This document shows positions 30,256 through 41,357 of a stretch of DNA of 64,000 nucleotides, one piece after another. The stretch covers positions 635,667 through 699,666 of the forward strand of contig NC_011669.1 of assembly GCF_000150955.2 (NCBI RefSeq), given 5' to 3'. This DNA is from Phaeodactylum tricornutum CCAP 1055/1 (lineage: Eukaryota; Bacillariophyta; Bacillariophyceae; Surirellales; Neidiaceae). The notes under the pieces are model-generated. The model ran no database searches and was not told the origin of the DNA. It saw only the letters and a list, made by a program, of their open reading frames with translations. How positions within the stretch are numbered: the stretch's first letter is position 1; the number at the start of each line of letters is the position of its first letter. The translations under genes were made by a program, and so were the position numbers.

Positions 30256-31948
30256 ATGCCGGAGATGCCGTCGCCACCACCGCACGTGTCCGTGTTGACT
30301 GCGGGAGGTGCGGGTCAACGTCGGAGTACGGGGTCCCGCGACCTCGCCACTACCCTGTCGTCTCCCCCCACAGTCCGGACGTTGACGAAATCCATCCCGG
30401 CAGTAGCCAACGACGTGACCAGCGCCCACGCGCACTCACACCCACCTCCCACACAAGTCCAGAATCCCACCACACGCGATCCCCCACCACCGGAATCGCT
30501 CATTCTCGAAATGGAAGAGACGGAGGACGACGCGGTCGCCTCCACCGACGTCCACGACAATCCCTACGCCAAAGCCCAGTCTGTCTCGCCGTTTCGAGAT
30601 ATTCCGCTCTCGGCCTCCACCGCGGCACGCGCCGACGAATCGTCCTTCCACGCCGGTCACCTGCTCGAACATTCCAAATCACACGAACTCTTTTGGTTGA
30701 CCGTATGTTTCCTCGGTATCATGGCCAGCTTCGTTTGCTACGGATTGCTGTTGGAGTACACCACGTCGGGAGACCGAGAATTGCACGAACTCAGCTTTCT
30801 CTTTGTCACCTCCGGCCTCTACACCCTCACGGCAGCCGCCGGACGATACGTACGGGACGAAACACCCTCCACCATTCCGCCAGCACGCTTCGCCATACTC
30901 GGACTCACCTCCATGGGATCCACCTTTTGCTCCGTACGATCCCTCCGGTACGTGGCACGGGAACAATATTCACTATTTGTGGCTTGCGCGCACACACACT
31001 TCCACTCACACACACAACCTTTCTACTTTTGGTACGCAGATACGTCATTTATCCCATCCAAGTGCTCGCCAAGAGCTGCAAACCGGTCCCCGTCATGATT
31101 ATGGGAGCGTTCATGGGCAAACATTGTACGTGACCGCCAGAGCGAACGAACCGCTCACAAAAAGTCTACTGCCGAGTCGCCGGATGCTCATTCACAATAC
31201 CCCCATTTATTTTTAACAATTTGCTTGTCACTGACACACAGATCCCCTCCGCAAGTACATTAACGTGGTCATGATTGTCGCCGGCGTTGCCCTCTTTATG
31301 GGAGGTGGCGACGGCGACAACAAGAAGAAGAGTGCCAACCAGAGCGAGGACGAAGGCTCGACCGCCCAACTTATTGGTATTCTCCTACTGTTCGTCAGTC
31401 TCTGTTTCGACGGTGGTACCGGGGCCTACGAAGACAAACTCATGAGCGTCCATTCCGTACAGCCCTTCGATCTCATGTACAACATACAACTCGGCAAGAC
31501 CATACTCGCCGGCGTGGCACTTCTCGTACTTAATCAACTCCACATATTCCTACAAATGGTCCAAGACATGGGCTTTCTCCTCGTGGCACTCGGTCTCAGC
31601 GGCGCGCTCGGACAAGTCTTTATCTTTGTCACGATTGCCAAATTCGGAGCCCTAACCTGCAGTATCATTGGACTCGCCCGCAAGGTTACCACCCTCGTGG
31701 CGAGTATATACTTTTACGGACACGTCCTCAACGGCGTCCAATTCCTCGGATTGTGCATCTCCGTTACCGCCATGGTACTCAACTTTTGGGGTAAAAAGGG
31801 TGGGGGCGGGCATCACGCCGGTGGGCCGTCCGGAGCCGGCGCACCCTTGCACGCGGACACCGAAACGGAAAAGCTGGTCCGGGAAGACTCGGGCGACGCG
31901 CACGTGGAACTGACAGTGGCACCCCAGACTTCCAAAGAGTTGGTGTAG
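30256..31948 (+). CDS. SLC35B1-like nucleotide-sugar transporter (three exons)
   Basis: Exons 30256-30947, 31040-31125 and 31242-31948 (introns 92 and 116 nt, GT-AG) give 494 residues. A hydrophilic N-terminal extension of about 145 residues, Pro- and Ser-rich, precedes a ten-segment drug/metabolite transporter fold. The YPIQVLAKSCKPVPVMIMG block, KYINVVMIVAGVALFM and the ALGQVFIFVTIAKFGALTCSI block match SLC35B1, an ER carrier of UDP-sugars or ATP/ADP. The C-terminus lacks the KKxx ER-retrieval signal of the animal protein and is Gly/His- then acid-rich. Substrate uncertain. Confidence 0.87.
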
Positions 31949-32393
31949 CAAAAAATCAGTGGCACGTTGTTTCCACGCTCCGTCGAATCACCGCACAACA
32001 TACAGCACTGTCGACAATAATAATACATATATTTCTTTCCTTGTTTTGCGCATAGTATCCTCTGTTACGGTGATCAGAACGAATGCTGAATGCTTGATTT
32101 CATTTTAGAAGGTTACTCTGCCGTACTAATTTGTTCGGAGGGCGTGCGTCGAGTAACAAGAAACGGCTGGCTGCGCGTACCAAAGTTCCTTGGGAAGATG
32201 TATTTTGTGTAGCTCCTGTCGGTCCCCGCCTGCTGTCGCAACTGCGGGTGTTGATAAGGCGCGCACAAGTTCCGTATGCCTGTTGTTGGTTTAGTGGTGT
32301 GTAGAAATAGCTTGGTCATACCGGAACGATTCGATCGAAACTTAAAGTGGTCGTATTCCGCCACAGCAAGTTCTTGTCTATCCTTAATCTTCT
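31949..32393. other. Convergent intergenic region
   Basis: 3' flanks of the transporter (plus) and the ankyrin gene (minus). Nothing recognisable. Confidence 0.4.
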
Positions 32394-34457
32394 TCATCCA
32401 GACCCGAGCAATGCAGGATTCTGGCGAAGGAGTTCAAATGTAAGGGAAAGTGGTAATTCATCCTGCACATGAGAGTTTCGCTTGCATTCCGTTGCAACTG
32501 CCGTCGCTTGGAGGAAGGGGTACAGCTTGGAAACACCATCGCGCCGTTGAAGTGATTCAGGGTTCAAATGTACAAGTCGCTGCAAAAGTTCAAGCATGCC
32601 TTGTAGTAAAGACTCTTTGGTGGATCGGGCTGGTCGGGAACACGCGCGAGCAAACGTGTCAACGACGTGATGGATAACCAGCCGACCACCGTTGTCGGCG
32701 ACTCGAGCAGTTTCTGGACGTGACAAATCCAAGGCTGTCCGTAGGACGCCCAACGACTCCCGCAGCAGAATTCTAGCTGCGTGCGGCTCCCCTACGTTGT
32801 CGTCGCGAGGCCAGTCCCACGCATGCCAAACGCGGCTCGCGGCATAGTGGACCGGCAATCGACCACGATTGTCAACAACATCCAGTTCTTCCGGAAACAT
32901 CGATGCAACAATATAGACAATGGCAGCGAGGCAACTTGGAGTGGCAAACGCTATGTGCACCAGAGTCGATTCGCCAATCGGAGCATTTCTGCGTCCCATT
33001 GTGGCGGCTTGCAACATGGAAACAACCTTAGTCCAGAACAAACTAACAACAACTTCCCGGCGATTCCAAATCGTTGTTGCTGGCGGTTCCTCCCCATAAT
33101 TTACCATCCCCTGCCGAGAGTCGTATCTTGCACGAATAATGCGCAATACTTCGACAGACCGTTTTGCCCACTGCAAAGACTCCAAATCCCCCAAGACTTC
33201 TAGTGGTATGTGTCTCATCCGCAAAAAGTCCACCGGAGGGTCCATCCTCTTGATCAGTTGCAGATCCGAATCAAAATCGCCCTGCTCCAACGCAGTAAAG
33301 GCATCGTAGCGCGAAAGCATTTGTCCGTTGTATTCGTTAGACGGCAAGGCAATTTCTGTAGTAGTATCTGCACCCCGAACATCGATGACGAGCAAGGAGC
33401 TGACAAACCGCACCCATAGCCAGTGCAGAGGTGTCAAGCCGGACGCATCCCGCTTGAGCACGGCTTCCGGTGCGGCTTTGGCAATGAGTGCGACGGAGCG
33501 CGGTCGTTCGCCCCGCATGGCGCAAAAGTGGAGGGGATTCTCTCCCTGTGTATTGCTTAGGAAGGCAGCCTTGGTTGCCGGTGACGTCGCTTGGGCACGC
33601 TCCGTGTCGAGCAATAACCCAATGGTGTTGGTGTGTCGTCCGTGAAAGACAGCGGAATGCAAGGCCGTATACTGCCCTCGGTAACCGGTGAAAACACAAC
33701 TAGCCGCTTGAGGACAATAGCGAAGCATACAGGCAACCATCTCGTAAATTTGACGCTCCACTAAAAAATCATCTTCGGCACCGAGTGAAGGAGCATAGAT
33801 GTTGGCCTTGATAGCATACACGATAGGGGGCTCTTCGTATTCGCCCCGGTCCGGTATGATAACGGCCTCGGGACAAGATCGAACGAGCATATCGAGGATG
33901 GGTAAAAGATCACCTGAGTCGGACTGTAAGATATTTGATTGAAATCGTCGTCGGATCAAGAGGTGGAGAGGCGTAAATCCGTCAACGTCTTGTGACAAGG
34001 CTACTCTGTTACTTGGCGTCGCTGTTGCGGTATCACTACCTTGTTCCTCTTCTAGGGCATCGTCAGCCCTCAGCAAGGCGGCGATCTCGTTAGCCCCCAT
34101 GCGTTCACAGACAATGGCTTCATGTAACGGAGATCCCCGTGAGTCCAACACGTGACGCAACTTGGAGGGTGCCGCGTGCAAAATCGCCTCCAAGCATTTC
34201 AAGGGCGCTCCCAGACGACACGCCAAGGCCAAGCATGAGGGGTCTACGTCCGCACGAGCCGCTTCCTCGGGGTAAAGCTGTACACGCTCCGTTGCTTCAT
34301 CCCATAATGAAGCTTCCAATAACGCGCTCAGGTGAATGGGCTTATCTATCGTTGCTTTCATTGGGCAACGCCTTGCAGGAGCTGTGCCGCTGCTAGTGCT
34401 TTCCACTCGAGGACGTTTCGACGATCGAGATGTTGTAGGGAAGGATGGGATCTCCAT
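32394..34457 (-). CDS. Ankyrin-repeat protein
   Basis: 687 residues from the ATG at 34457. The N-terminus is basic and Ser-rich, with a possible nuclear signal (SSKRPRV). About five to seven ankyrin repeats follow between residues 75 and 360: SPLHEAIVCER, GFTPLHLLIRRR, TALHSAVFHGRHTN, NPLHFCAMRGERP, GLTPLHWLWVRF. A C-terminal set near 540-600 includes RLPVHYAASRVW. There is no catalytic domain. Such proteins are numerous in diatoms and usually mediate protein contacts; no partner can be inferred. Confidence 0.75.
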   Translation of the reverse strand: MEIPSFPTTSRSSKRPRVESTSSGTAPARRCPMKATIDKPIHLSALLEASLWDEATERVQLYPEEAARADVDPSCLALACRLGAPLKCLEAILHAAPSKLRHVLDSRGSPLHEAIVCERMGANEIAALLRADDALEEEQGSDTATATPSNRVALSQDVDGFTPLHLLIRRRFQSNILQSDSGDLLPILDMLVRSCPEAVIIPDRGEYEEPPIVYAIKANIYAPSLGAEDDFLVERQIYEMVACMLRYCPQAASCVFTGYRGQYTALHSAVFHGRHTNTIGLLLDTERAQATSPATKAAFLSNTQGENPLHFCAMRGERPRSVALIAKAAPEAVLKRDASGLTPLHWLWVRFVSSLLVIDVRGADTTTEIALPSNEYNGQMLSRYDAFTALEQGDFDSDLQLIKRMDPPVDFLRMRHIPLEVLGDLESLQWAKRSVEVLRIIRARYDSRQGMVNYGEEPPATTIWNRREVVVSLFWTKVVSMLQAATMGRRNAPIGESTLVHIAFATPSCLAAIVYIVASMFPEELDVVDNRGRLPVHYAASRVWHAWDWPRDDNVGEPHAARILLRESLGVLRTALDLSRPETARVADNGGRLVIHHVVDTFARACSRPARSTKESLLQGMLELLQRLVHLNPESLQRRDGVSKLYPFLQATAVATECKRNSHVQDELPLSLTFELLRQNPALLGSG

Positions 34458-35312
34458 CGCCCCTTTGGATCCTGAACTATCCACTTGGTATCAAAGGCGT
34501 GGATTGTACAACAAACACCCCGTGGATGGATGGATTGACTCGCGCTTCAATCCACTGTTGTGGTAGGGCAACGCAGAGGTATCCGCATGTTGTTGGATGC
34601 GGGTGCTGCGGCAAGCCAGAGAAAGCAAAAGAGCAGAAACACAAGAGATAGCTTGGACCTCCAGCAGGGTGGGTCCAGGTCTTGGCGGGGAACATAGAAT
34701 GAATGGTTTCTATAAATACAAAGAAGCCAAGCAGAAATGTCGATTTATCAACCAATATGACGTGGTGGAAATCATTGATTATTTAAGAAGGACAGCAGCT
34801 GATTCGCGTCAAAATAACCTAAATAAGAAGGAGTTTGTGCGAACGTACTTTGCGTGCGATTGTATTTTCCGAGGCCGATGAATCCGTTCGAACTTCCGAA
34901 ATTTTCACCAATCAGAGTCATCGAAAGCATCGCTTGTTCCGAAGATATACGACCGCGACCCTCTCTCGACGGAGGAGCCCTCTCCCCTGCGGCTATACGG
35001 TAGTTTCATCGCAAGCTACCGTCTCACTCTCCCAACTTTCCGGAAGGATGGAGAATGACATAGCCAAGTAGTGGCAGAAAAAGCTGGAGACGATAAAGTA
35101 GAGACTATGTTTACCAATAGCCAGCAATCTACAACGTCCACTCCACATTCTGTCATCTTGTATACAGTGCAACTGCAATTTAGAGTAATCCTATGGATAA
35201 CGATAGGCTGGTGCTTTTAGCATGCAATCACCAAGAGTAGCCCTGAATTCCTGTTCAATGCAGGTCAATTGAAAAATGCTTGAAGGAGGAATATTGAGAA
35301 CTTTCCTTCTAT
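34458..35312. other. Intergenic region, no gene seen
   Basis: 855 bases between the starts and ends of two minus-strand genes. A small hairpin CCGCAT/ATGCGG sits near 34578-34600. Nothing else recognisable. Confidence 0.4.
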
Positions 35313-38300
35313 TTACGCGTCTGCTAAGCGATTCCGAGCCATAGTCGTTGCCCTATGCTTTCGGGATCGCAATCTACCTCGCCGGCTTTTGTCCTCCGTG
35401 TCATATGTTGGGATCAATCGGCGAATTTTCTGCAACGGGCTGGTGTCTTTGGATGGTCTACCCGCATCGACTTGTTTTACTAAAGTTAAGCCGGAACGCT
35501 CACTGTCCTTCGGTAGCTTGGCGATACTGGTAGCCACAAGCGCCTGAGCTTCGACGGATGCGTGAAGCTTTTGAGATACATTGATTGCCAACGAAACTTC
35601 TTTCAACGTATGACTCAAGCGGATTAGGTTTGCTGCATTGGTTTCGGATATCTGGTAATTGCCCAAGAACTGGACAAGCTGCCAAATGAATGCCTCGCGA
35701 CTGGGAGCGGTTTCTAGTCGACACAGGGAACCATAGTCAAAACAATCTTCATAGGTCAAAGCATCAGGTTTCTGCGTGATTCGTGTACTTTTCTCAGATA
35801 TATTCTTCTGCTGCTCAATCAGCATCATATGATGCCGCTCAATTTCAAATAACTCCACGCTCCTCCGAAGCATGCTCTCTAGTGGTATAAGAGCCCCATT
35901 AAACGAATAAGATTCTTTCACATCTGATTCCCGGGATTTTGAATCGATTTCCCTCAACGTACTCGCAAAGATAAAGTAAAGATGATGTGAGTTTGCCACG
36001 AGCAATCTGATCTGATCCGAAAGTCCTCTGGTTGTGGAAATACCGGTTCCTCGATTATGCTCAGACCGCATAGCTGTTTGACAAGAAAATTCAAGCAATT
36101 CGATGACATGAAGCATCTTTTCAACTGCGGCAAAGCTTGCGACCCTGTCATCCTTATGGCTAAGGAAAGCAACGTTTCGCCAAGCTTTGAGAGTGTTCAC
36201 GAAAACTGCTGGAGGCAGAAACACGGTGACCTCTCTCTTTCGTTGGGCTTGCTCAAATTGACCGCAATACTGTTTTAAGCTTGCTAGACATCTCCTTGCT
36301 AAGTCCTCAATCTCTTCTGCCAAAATTCCACTCACTTCGCCATTATCTCTAAGCGAGAGGAGCTCCTCTTGTCGAGCAATGCGACTAGCAATCAGGGCGT
36401 CGATCATTCGTCCGTCAGGTCTCACTGCGGGGTTTTTTTTGCCAAAATCATAAAGGCGATCCACCCAACCCTGTACCTTACAAAGACTTTCAGAGTCTTT
36501 TGAGTAGAGCCATGCGGCAATAATTGGGTGAAAAGTCTGTAGCCTTGGCTGGTTTTGCACGTCTTCAAAATCGTTCAACAGCTCTTCTGCTATCGCTTCA
36601 GCGCGAAGCAGCCCAGCACGTGTCCCGGTCCTGACCCAACCTTGAATCAAAGCTTCGTAACTCTCAATGTTTGGTTTCGTGTCTGCTTCCATTTTCATCC
36701 CTTCTATCCACGAGGCCATTGCCCTAGCATTCGAAAGTAGAGGCGACTCTTCGTCCAAAAGCTGAAAACCATTGGAGAACATTTCTTCGTAGGCATCCCA
36801 CTCTATACGTCTTACGTACGGGCGTGATCCACCGCTCCATCGCAACGGTGTGTTGTAGACCTGAGTGTCCGGCTTCAAGGTTGGATCATCTGGATGCTCA
36901 ACATAAAGTTCCTTCATCCGCTCAATACAGAGACGCGCAAATTCTACATCAAAAACATCTTGTTCACCTTGTATAGTAGGTCGGTAGGCCGAAGAAGACA
37001 AAATTGCCAAAAAGCTCCAACGATTGGGTTGAAAACTATCATCGGTGTTATCGTAACGTCCACTTACACCGCCAACCTGCGCCCAGAGCTGAATTAATAT
37101 ATTGATTGTGTTGATGTCAGGCTTTGGTACCACGGCCAACTTCCTCTGCTTTAAGCCGCTCATTCTGTTCACAAGACTTTCTGCTTTGAGGGCTACCGCT
37201 TTCGGAGTGGGTCCCTCTAGGCATAGCAAAAGCGAGTTGAATGCTCCAACATCGGGATGAGCGTATTTCGTGTTTTGAAGTATATCCATAACTCTATAGG
37301 CAACTCGTTTGACCCCAAACGTAGAGTCAGAAAAGGGTTTGCTCTGATTTGCTTTGGCTAGTGATGATAGCACTGACTTCCCCGCATGCAAAAGGCTAGA
37401 CGAGTCTCGTCTTGGCAGAAACACTCGATGTAAATCTTTCTTGGCCCACCCTCCTTGCAAAGCGCGATTGGAGGCAATCCAGTGTTCAGCTGCGCGAACG
37501 GCTAGCGAAACATCCTCCTCAAAAGAGGTCGGTCTAGGACAACCACTAGCTTTCCTTGTGATGCTGTCCAGTGTCGCGTCATTCAACGCAATTGGTGGAC
37601 TTCCTCCACTCCTTGGGAGGTGACGAATTACGAGTTCGTGCTTGTCTTCAATCTCCTCAGAGTCTACCCACGTAGCGTCTGCTGAATAATTAGGTATATG
37701 GTTTGTCTCTTCGTCTCCAGATCTGGCAAGAGAAGTCGTCCCGCGGATTGGATCTTCGTAATGCGATTCAGAGAGAGATTCACCGAGATCTCGAAGCTCT
37801 TCCATCGGTCTCACTTCAGAAGCCGATGTGTATGCAATTTGAACATCTGTTGACTTTTTCCAAGCAGACGGATCTTCTTCACACAGACGCGGCTCAGTAA
37901 CGCCCAACTTTTGGAACTGAATAACGTCCATAGCTCTAGCTGCCGCAGCATGGCAGGCAGCCTGTTTGCGTGCATAGTAAACACGACCGGTATCGGGGTC
38001 GATACAATGACCCGAGCTGATAGTGCCGCGGTGGACTCCCGAGGGATACGTTTCTTCTGGTGAAAGGGGGCACTGAAAGTCAACCGTCCACCATACCTTG
38101 CCATCGAAACTCTTGCTCTCGGCAACCATCCTTTTAGAGAGAGCTGTATTGACGCCAAGCTGATCGGAGTAATAATTATGTAGTGCGCTGATGGGAGGAA
38201 TTTCTTGATTGAAGAAAGGATCAACCCCAGCATCATTGCTTGTATCGTCGCTATCCTCCATCCCGTCAGGGTCTTCGTCATCGGCTACAAACGACAGTTT

Positions 38301-38606
38301 ATCGTCAATATGATCCGAATGATCTACGTTCATGTCCTCAGCATCGTCGTTCTCGTCGGATGAAAGCGTACCCAGGCTTCTGGTTGAAAGTTTGTAAAAG
38401 GAAGCTGTTCGGTGAAACGTGTCGTTCCTCTGATATATTTCAGAACATGACAACGAATTGAGCAGTCGCCGCCTGCTCGTATTGCGTTCCAAACTGTAAC
38501 TACTCCATCTGACGGGGGGGCAGTGCCGTAAAAGTGATCTATGAACAAGCCTTTGTGTGAGACAGTTTACTCTGACTCTTTGATAGCGACAAAGTAAACT
38601 ATTCAT
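35313..38606 (-). CDS. Large PPR-like organellar protein
   Basis: 1097 residues from the ATG at 38606, chosen because the following 50 residues are Arg-, Ser- and Leu-rich without acid, like a mitochondrial or plastid leader. Upstream in-frame ATG at 38822 is an alternative. The middle third (about 530-850) carries helix-pair repeats of PPR type: DVGAFNSLLLCLEG, DINTINILIQLWAQ, NIESYEALIQGWVR, RLQTFHPIIAAWLY, DGRMIDALIASRI. The acidic N-terminal region and the C-terminal third show no known domain. PPR proteins bind organelle RNA; here that is inference, since the repeats are degenerate. Confidence 0.6.
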   Translation of the reverse strand: MNSLLCRYQRVRVNCLTQRLVHRSLLRHCPPVRWSSYSLERNTSRRRLLNSLSCSEIYQRNDTFHRTASFYKLSTRSLGTLSSDENDDAEDMNVDHSDHIDDKLSFVADDEDPDGMEDSDDTSNDAGVDPFFNQEIPPISALHNYYSDQLGVNTALSKRMVAESKSFDGKVWWTVDFQCPLSPEETYPSGVHRGTISSGHCIDPDTGRVYYARKQAACHAAAARAMDVIQFQKLGVTEPRLCEEDPSAWKKSTDVQIAYTSASEVRPMEELRDLGESLSESHYEDPIRGTTSLARSGDEETNHIPNYSADATWVDSEEIEDKHELVIRHLPRSGGSPPIALNDATLDSITRKASGCPRPTSFEEDVSLAVRAAEHWIASNRALQGGWAKKDLHRVFLPRRDSSSLLHAGKSVLSSLAKANQSKPFSDSTFGVKRVAYRVMDILQNTKYAHPDVGAFNSLLLCLEGPTPKAVALKAESLVNRMSGLKQRKLAVVPKPDINTINILIQLWAQVGGVSGRYDNTDDSFQPNRWSFLAILSSSAYRPTIQGEQDVFDVEFARLCIERMKELYVEHPDDPTLKPDTQVYNTPLRWSGGSRPYVRRIEWDAYEEMFSNGFQLLDEESPLLSNARAMASWIEGMKMEADTKPNIESYEALIQGWVRTGTRAGLLRAEAIAEELLNDFEDVQNQPRLQTFHPIIAAWLYSKDSESLCKVQGWVDRLYDFGKKNPAVRPDGRMIDALIASRIARQEELLSLRDNGEVSGILAEEIEDLARRCLASLKQYCGQFEQAQRKREVTVFLPPAVFVNTLKAWRNVAFLSHKDDRVASFAAVEKMLHVIELLEFSCQTAMRSEHNRGTGISTTRGLSDQIRLLVANSHHLYFIFASTLREIDSKSRESDVKESYSFNGALIPLESMLRRSVELFEIERHHMMLIEQQKNISEKSTRITQKPDALTYEDCFDYGSLCRLETAPSREAFIWQLVQFLGNYQISETNAANLIRLSHTLKEVSLAINVSQKLHASVEAQALVATSIAKLPKDSERSGLTLVKQVDAGRPSKDTSPLQKIRRLIPTYDTEDKSRRGRLRSRKHRATTMARNRLADA

Positions 38607-39350
38607 CGTAAAAACACGAAAAGTAAGAGATGCTGGAGGTGGCAATTCGAGTTCCTTCCCATGGTACAGAATAGGAAGCTTGGTCGTCAAATTGATCAAA
38701 GTGGTTTCTGTTGCGCTGAAGGACGATTGACGGGGAAACAAACATTCCCGTGGTGAGAGCAAGTTTGTCTGTCTGTCGTCCTTTACAAAAATATGATTAA
38801 CAGTGAACCTCGCGGTTTCGTACATCCGGGGTCTTGTTGCACTGGTTTTTCCAAAAAAAGTTGTATTTTCTTTTTTCGCTATCGAATTAAATCGCTTATT
38901 GACAGTAATCTGTTCTGTGTAGACAGTCACGGTCCCAATGGAATTCCTGCTGAATTTCCTATAATTTTTTTGGATGCAATCATCTTATTGATAGTCTTTT
39001 TAGCTGATTTGGAATAGCAATTTGGATTGCAATAGCCGTCGTCGGAATCTGAATTTCATGACATGGAAGATTACCGGGATAAGGTACGTGCCGATAATGC
39101 ACAAGGTCCAACGGTAGCCAAAGTCGATTTCATCCCACATCGCCCTGCAAAATCGTGAATAGCAGATCTGACAACGTACGACCCCTGATTCGAGGCACCC
39201 GAGAACAAACTGGACGAAGTGGCTGATTGCTTGACAGTCAACGCAACTGGATACCAGAGAGACAGTAACTCTGAACCAGTTTTCATTTTATAGCAAAGAC
39301 CAAGCTCGCAAGTGGAAGGGTCCACGTCAGAATTAGATCGCTTATACGCC
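38607..39350. other. Divergent intergenic region
   Basis: 5' flanks of the PPR-like gene and the beta-propeller membrane gene. It has TGACAGTAA at 38900-38908 and TTGACAGTCAA near 39230. No gene seen. Confidence 0.45.
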
Positions 39351-41357
39351 ATGGCAGTATCGATGAACGCAACTCCCGAAGAAGAGGAGACGCCGCCGCC
39401 AAAGTGGAGGAGAAAGGAAGAGGAGGAAGAGGACGTTGGATGCCAGCCTGTTGGCTCATGCCCTCATGGATCCGTCGGGATCATGGCGATCCTTGTGTCA
39501 ACTGGTCTTTTCTGTTTGTCCGCTGCCGCAGCTGGTAGTTGTACCTTTGTTCTCGTCGACACCGTCGAAAGAAATGGTTTAAGCTTCGAAGATCGTAGAA
39601 TAGGGCTGTATCGGTTTGAAGATAAGCGTACAGACTCCTCCTGTTTATTTTGGACGTCTGGTGAGAACGCCGATCGTGTGTACAATAGTCACTGGAGTGC
39701 TGCTCGTGCCCTTGTCTGGGCCGCCTTGATCCTAACGCTCGTGAGCGCAGTCTTTCTATGCAGTGCCAGCTGCTACGCGCATCCCAGAAAGCTCTTCCAA
39801 TCGCTCTCTTTTTTATTTATTTTCAACTCTACGCTGTTTGGGATGTCCTTCATCGTCTTTGCGTCAGACATTTGTCAAGAAGCTGGATCTTGTGCCATGA
39901 GTACTGGAAGTATAATGATGGTTGCAGTTGCGGTTCTCTGGTTATTGACGTCCTTACTGCTGCTCTATATTCCTTCTTATTATAAGAACCCGCGCTCTCC
40001 AAGGGAGAAGCCTCGGATTCAATTTAATTCGACACAAAAAATCTGGTGTATGGCTGCCTTGATTGCTGTCTTACTTATCGGACTAGTCAACGGTTTAATA
40101 ATTGGACAAAGCGATGGTTTCTCTGAGAGGAATGGAACTGATGTTGTCTCATCACCAGTCCCGGAGATCTCCAGCCCTCCGCCAAAAAGTTTTCCAGGCT
40201 CCTGGGATACTATTGCCATTGTTCCTGGCGGTTACCAAGGGAACGCCATTTCACTGGCTCCTGGTGGGCGGGCAATCGCGGTGTCTACTTCGTACAATCC
40301 AGGCCGTCTCTCGTTTTTCTATCAACCTGAAAATAGTCTTACGTGGACAGTCCTGGGTGAGACGGGAGGACACATCGGACCGCCGAGTTTCGGTAGGTCC
40401 CTCGCGCTTTCCGATGTTGACGTTTATGCTGTCGGTACTCCAGATTTTGCTGTTGATGGAGTAGCATTTGGACGAGTGGATGTTTGGTTCTATGATCGTG
40501 ACGCAGAAGCTTGGTTGATAGACGGTTTACTGATTGGCAACAAGCCAAACTTTCATTTCGGCAGCGATGTGGCGATTACGGCTGGTGCCGACTATGCGGC
40601 AATTACTTCAACTTCTATGGAAGACGGCGCATCGGCGGTCCAAGGCTATGCATATAGCGAAGAGTTGTCGTGGGTTCCTATCGGCCAGGAAATTTCCCTT
40701 CTCCAGTCCAGTCCGGCAACAAGTGGTTGGAATGCGACTTCGTCATTGATTATTTCTCCATCGACTGGGGTGGTCACATTGTCGATCGGAATTCCTATTC
40801 AGGATATTGGAGGGATGGTTATCGTGTGGGATTACCAGCCTGCAAATGATGTATGGGTACAGAGGGGCTCGACTATTGATGCGAATGCTGTCGCCAGCTC
40901 AGACGACGGCGACGACTTTGGATATTCTGTTGCTTTAAGTGAAGATGGCAACGTTCTCGCCGTGGGTGCCCCCCAGGGCGGAAACAAATCGACGGGTAGC
41001 GGTGGTCACGTACGAATCTTCTCATTCCAACCAGGGACATGGCAGCAAGTTGGGCAAGATTTGACTTGTGGATTGAACGCAAGACGTTGTGGGGAATCCG
41101 TTAAACTGACATTTGATGGAAAGATGGTTGTGATTGGAGACTCTGGGTTTGATGGTGGTCGTGGACGCGTTATTGTTTATCAGATTGACGATTTTGCGGG
41201 CGAGTGGTATCAGTTCGGACCCGTCATTAACGGGGAATCTTCTGGTGGTGTTGGCGCAAAAGTTTCGATTTCTCGTTTTGGAGAACTTGTGGCCTACACT
41301 GATGCTACCGAGGGCTCCAGAAAGGGCGTGTTGGTAGAATACAACCCAGAGGAATAG
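39351..41357 (+). CDS. Five-helix membrane protein with beta-propeller-like tail
   Basis: 668 residues from the ATG at 39351. After an acidic N-terminal stretch there are five hydrophobic segments between about residues 40 and 260, grouped as four plus one. Then comes a roughly 390-residue extracellular or lumenal region made of repeats of the type ALS-D-G--LAVG-P-------G-V-IF, for example ALSEDGNVLAVGAP and GGHVRIFSF. These recall FG-GAP or WD-like propeller blades common in diatom surface proteins. No enzyme motif is visible. The function is unknown; a cell-surface or adhesion role is speculation. Confidence 0.65.
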   Translation: MAVSMNATPEEEETPPPKWRRKEEEEEDVGCQPVGSCPHGSVGIMAILVSTGLFCLSAAAAGSCTFVLVDTVERNGLSFEDRRIGLYRFEDKRTDSSCLFWTSGENADRVYNSHWSAARALVWAALILTLVSAVFLCSASCYAHPRKLFQSLSFLFIFNSTLFGMSFIVFASDICQEAGSCAMSTGSIMMVAVAVLWLLTSLLLLYIPSYYKNPRSPREKPRIQFNSTQKIWCMAALIAVLLIGLVNGLIIGQSDGFSERNGTDVVSSPVPEISSPPPKSFPGSWDTIAIVPGGYQGNAISLAPGGRAIAVSTSYNPGRLSFFYQPENSLTWTVLGETGGHIGPPSFGRSLALSDVDVYAVGTPDFAVDGVAFGRVDVWFYDRDAEAWLIDGLLIGNKPNFHFGSDVAITAGADYAAITSTSMEDGASAVQGYAYSEELSWVPIGQEISLLQSSPATSGWNATSSLIISPSTGVVTLSIGIPIQDIGGMVIVWDYQPANDVWVQRGSTIDANAVASSDDGDDFGYSVALSEDGNVLAVGAPQGGNKSTGSGGHVRIFSFQPGTWQQVGQDLTCGLNARRCGESVKLTFDGKMVVIGDSGFDGGRGRVIVYQIDDFAGEWYQFGPVINGESSGGVGAKVSISRFGELVAYTDATEGSRKGVLVEYNPEE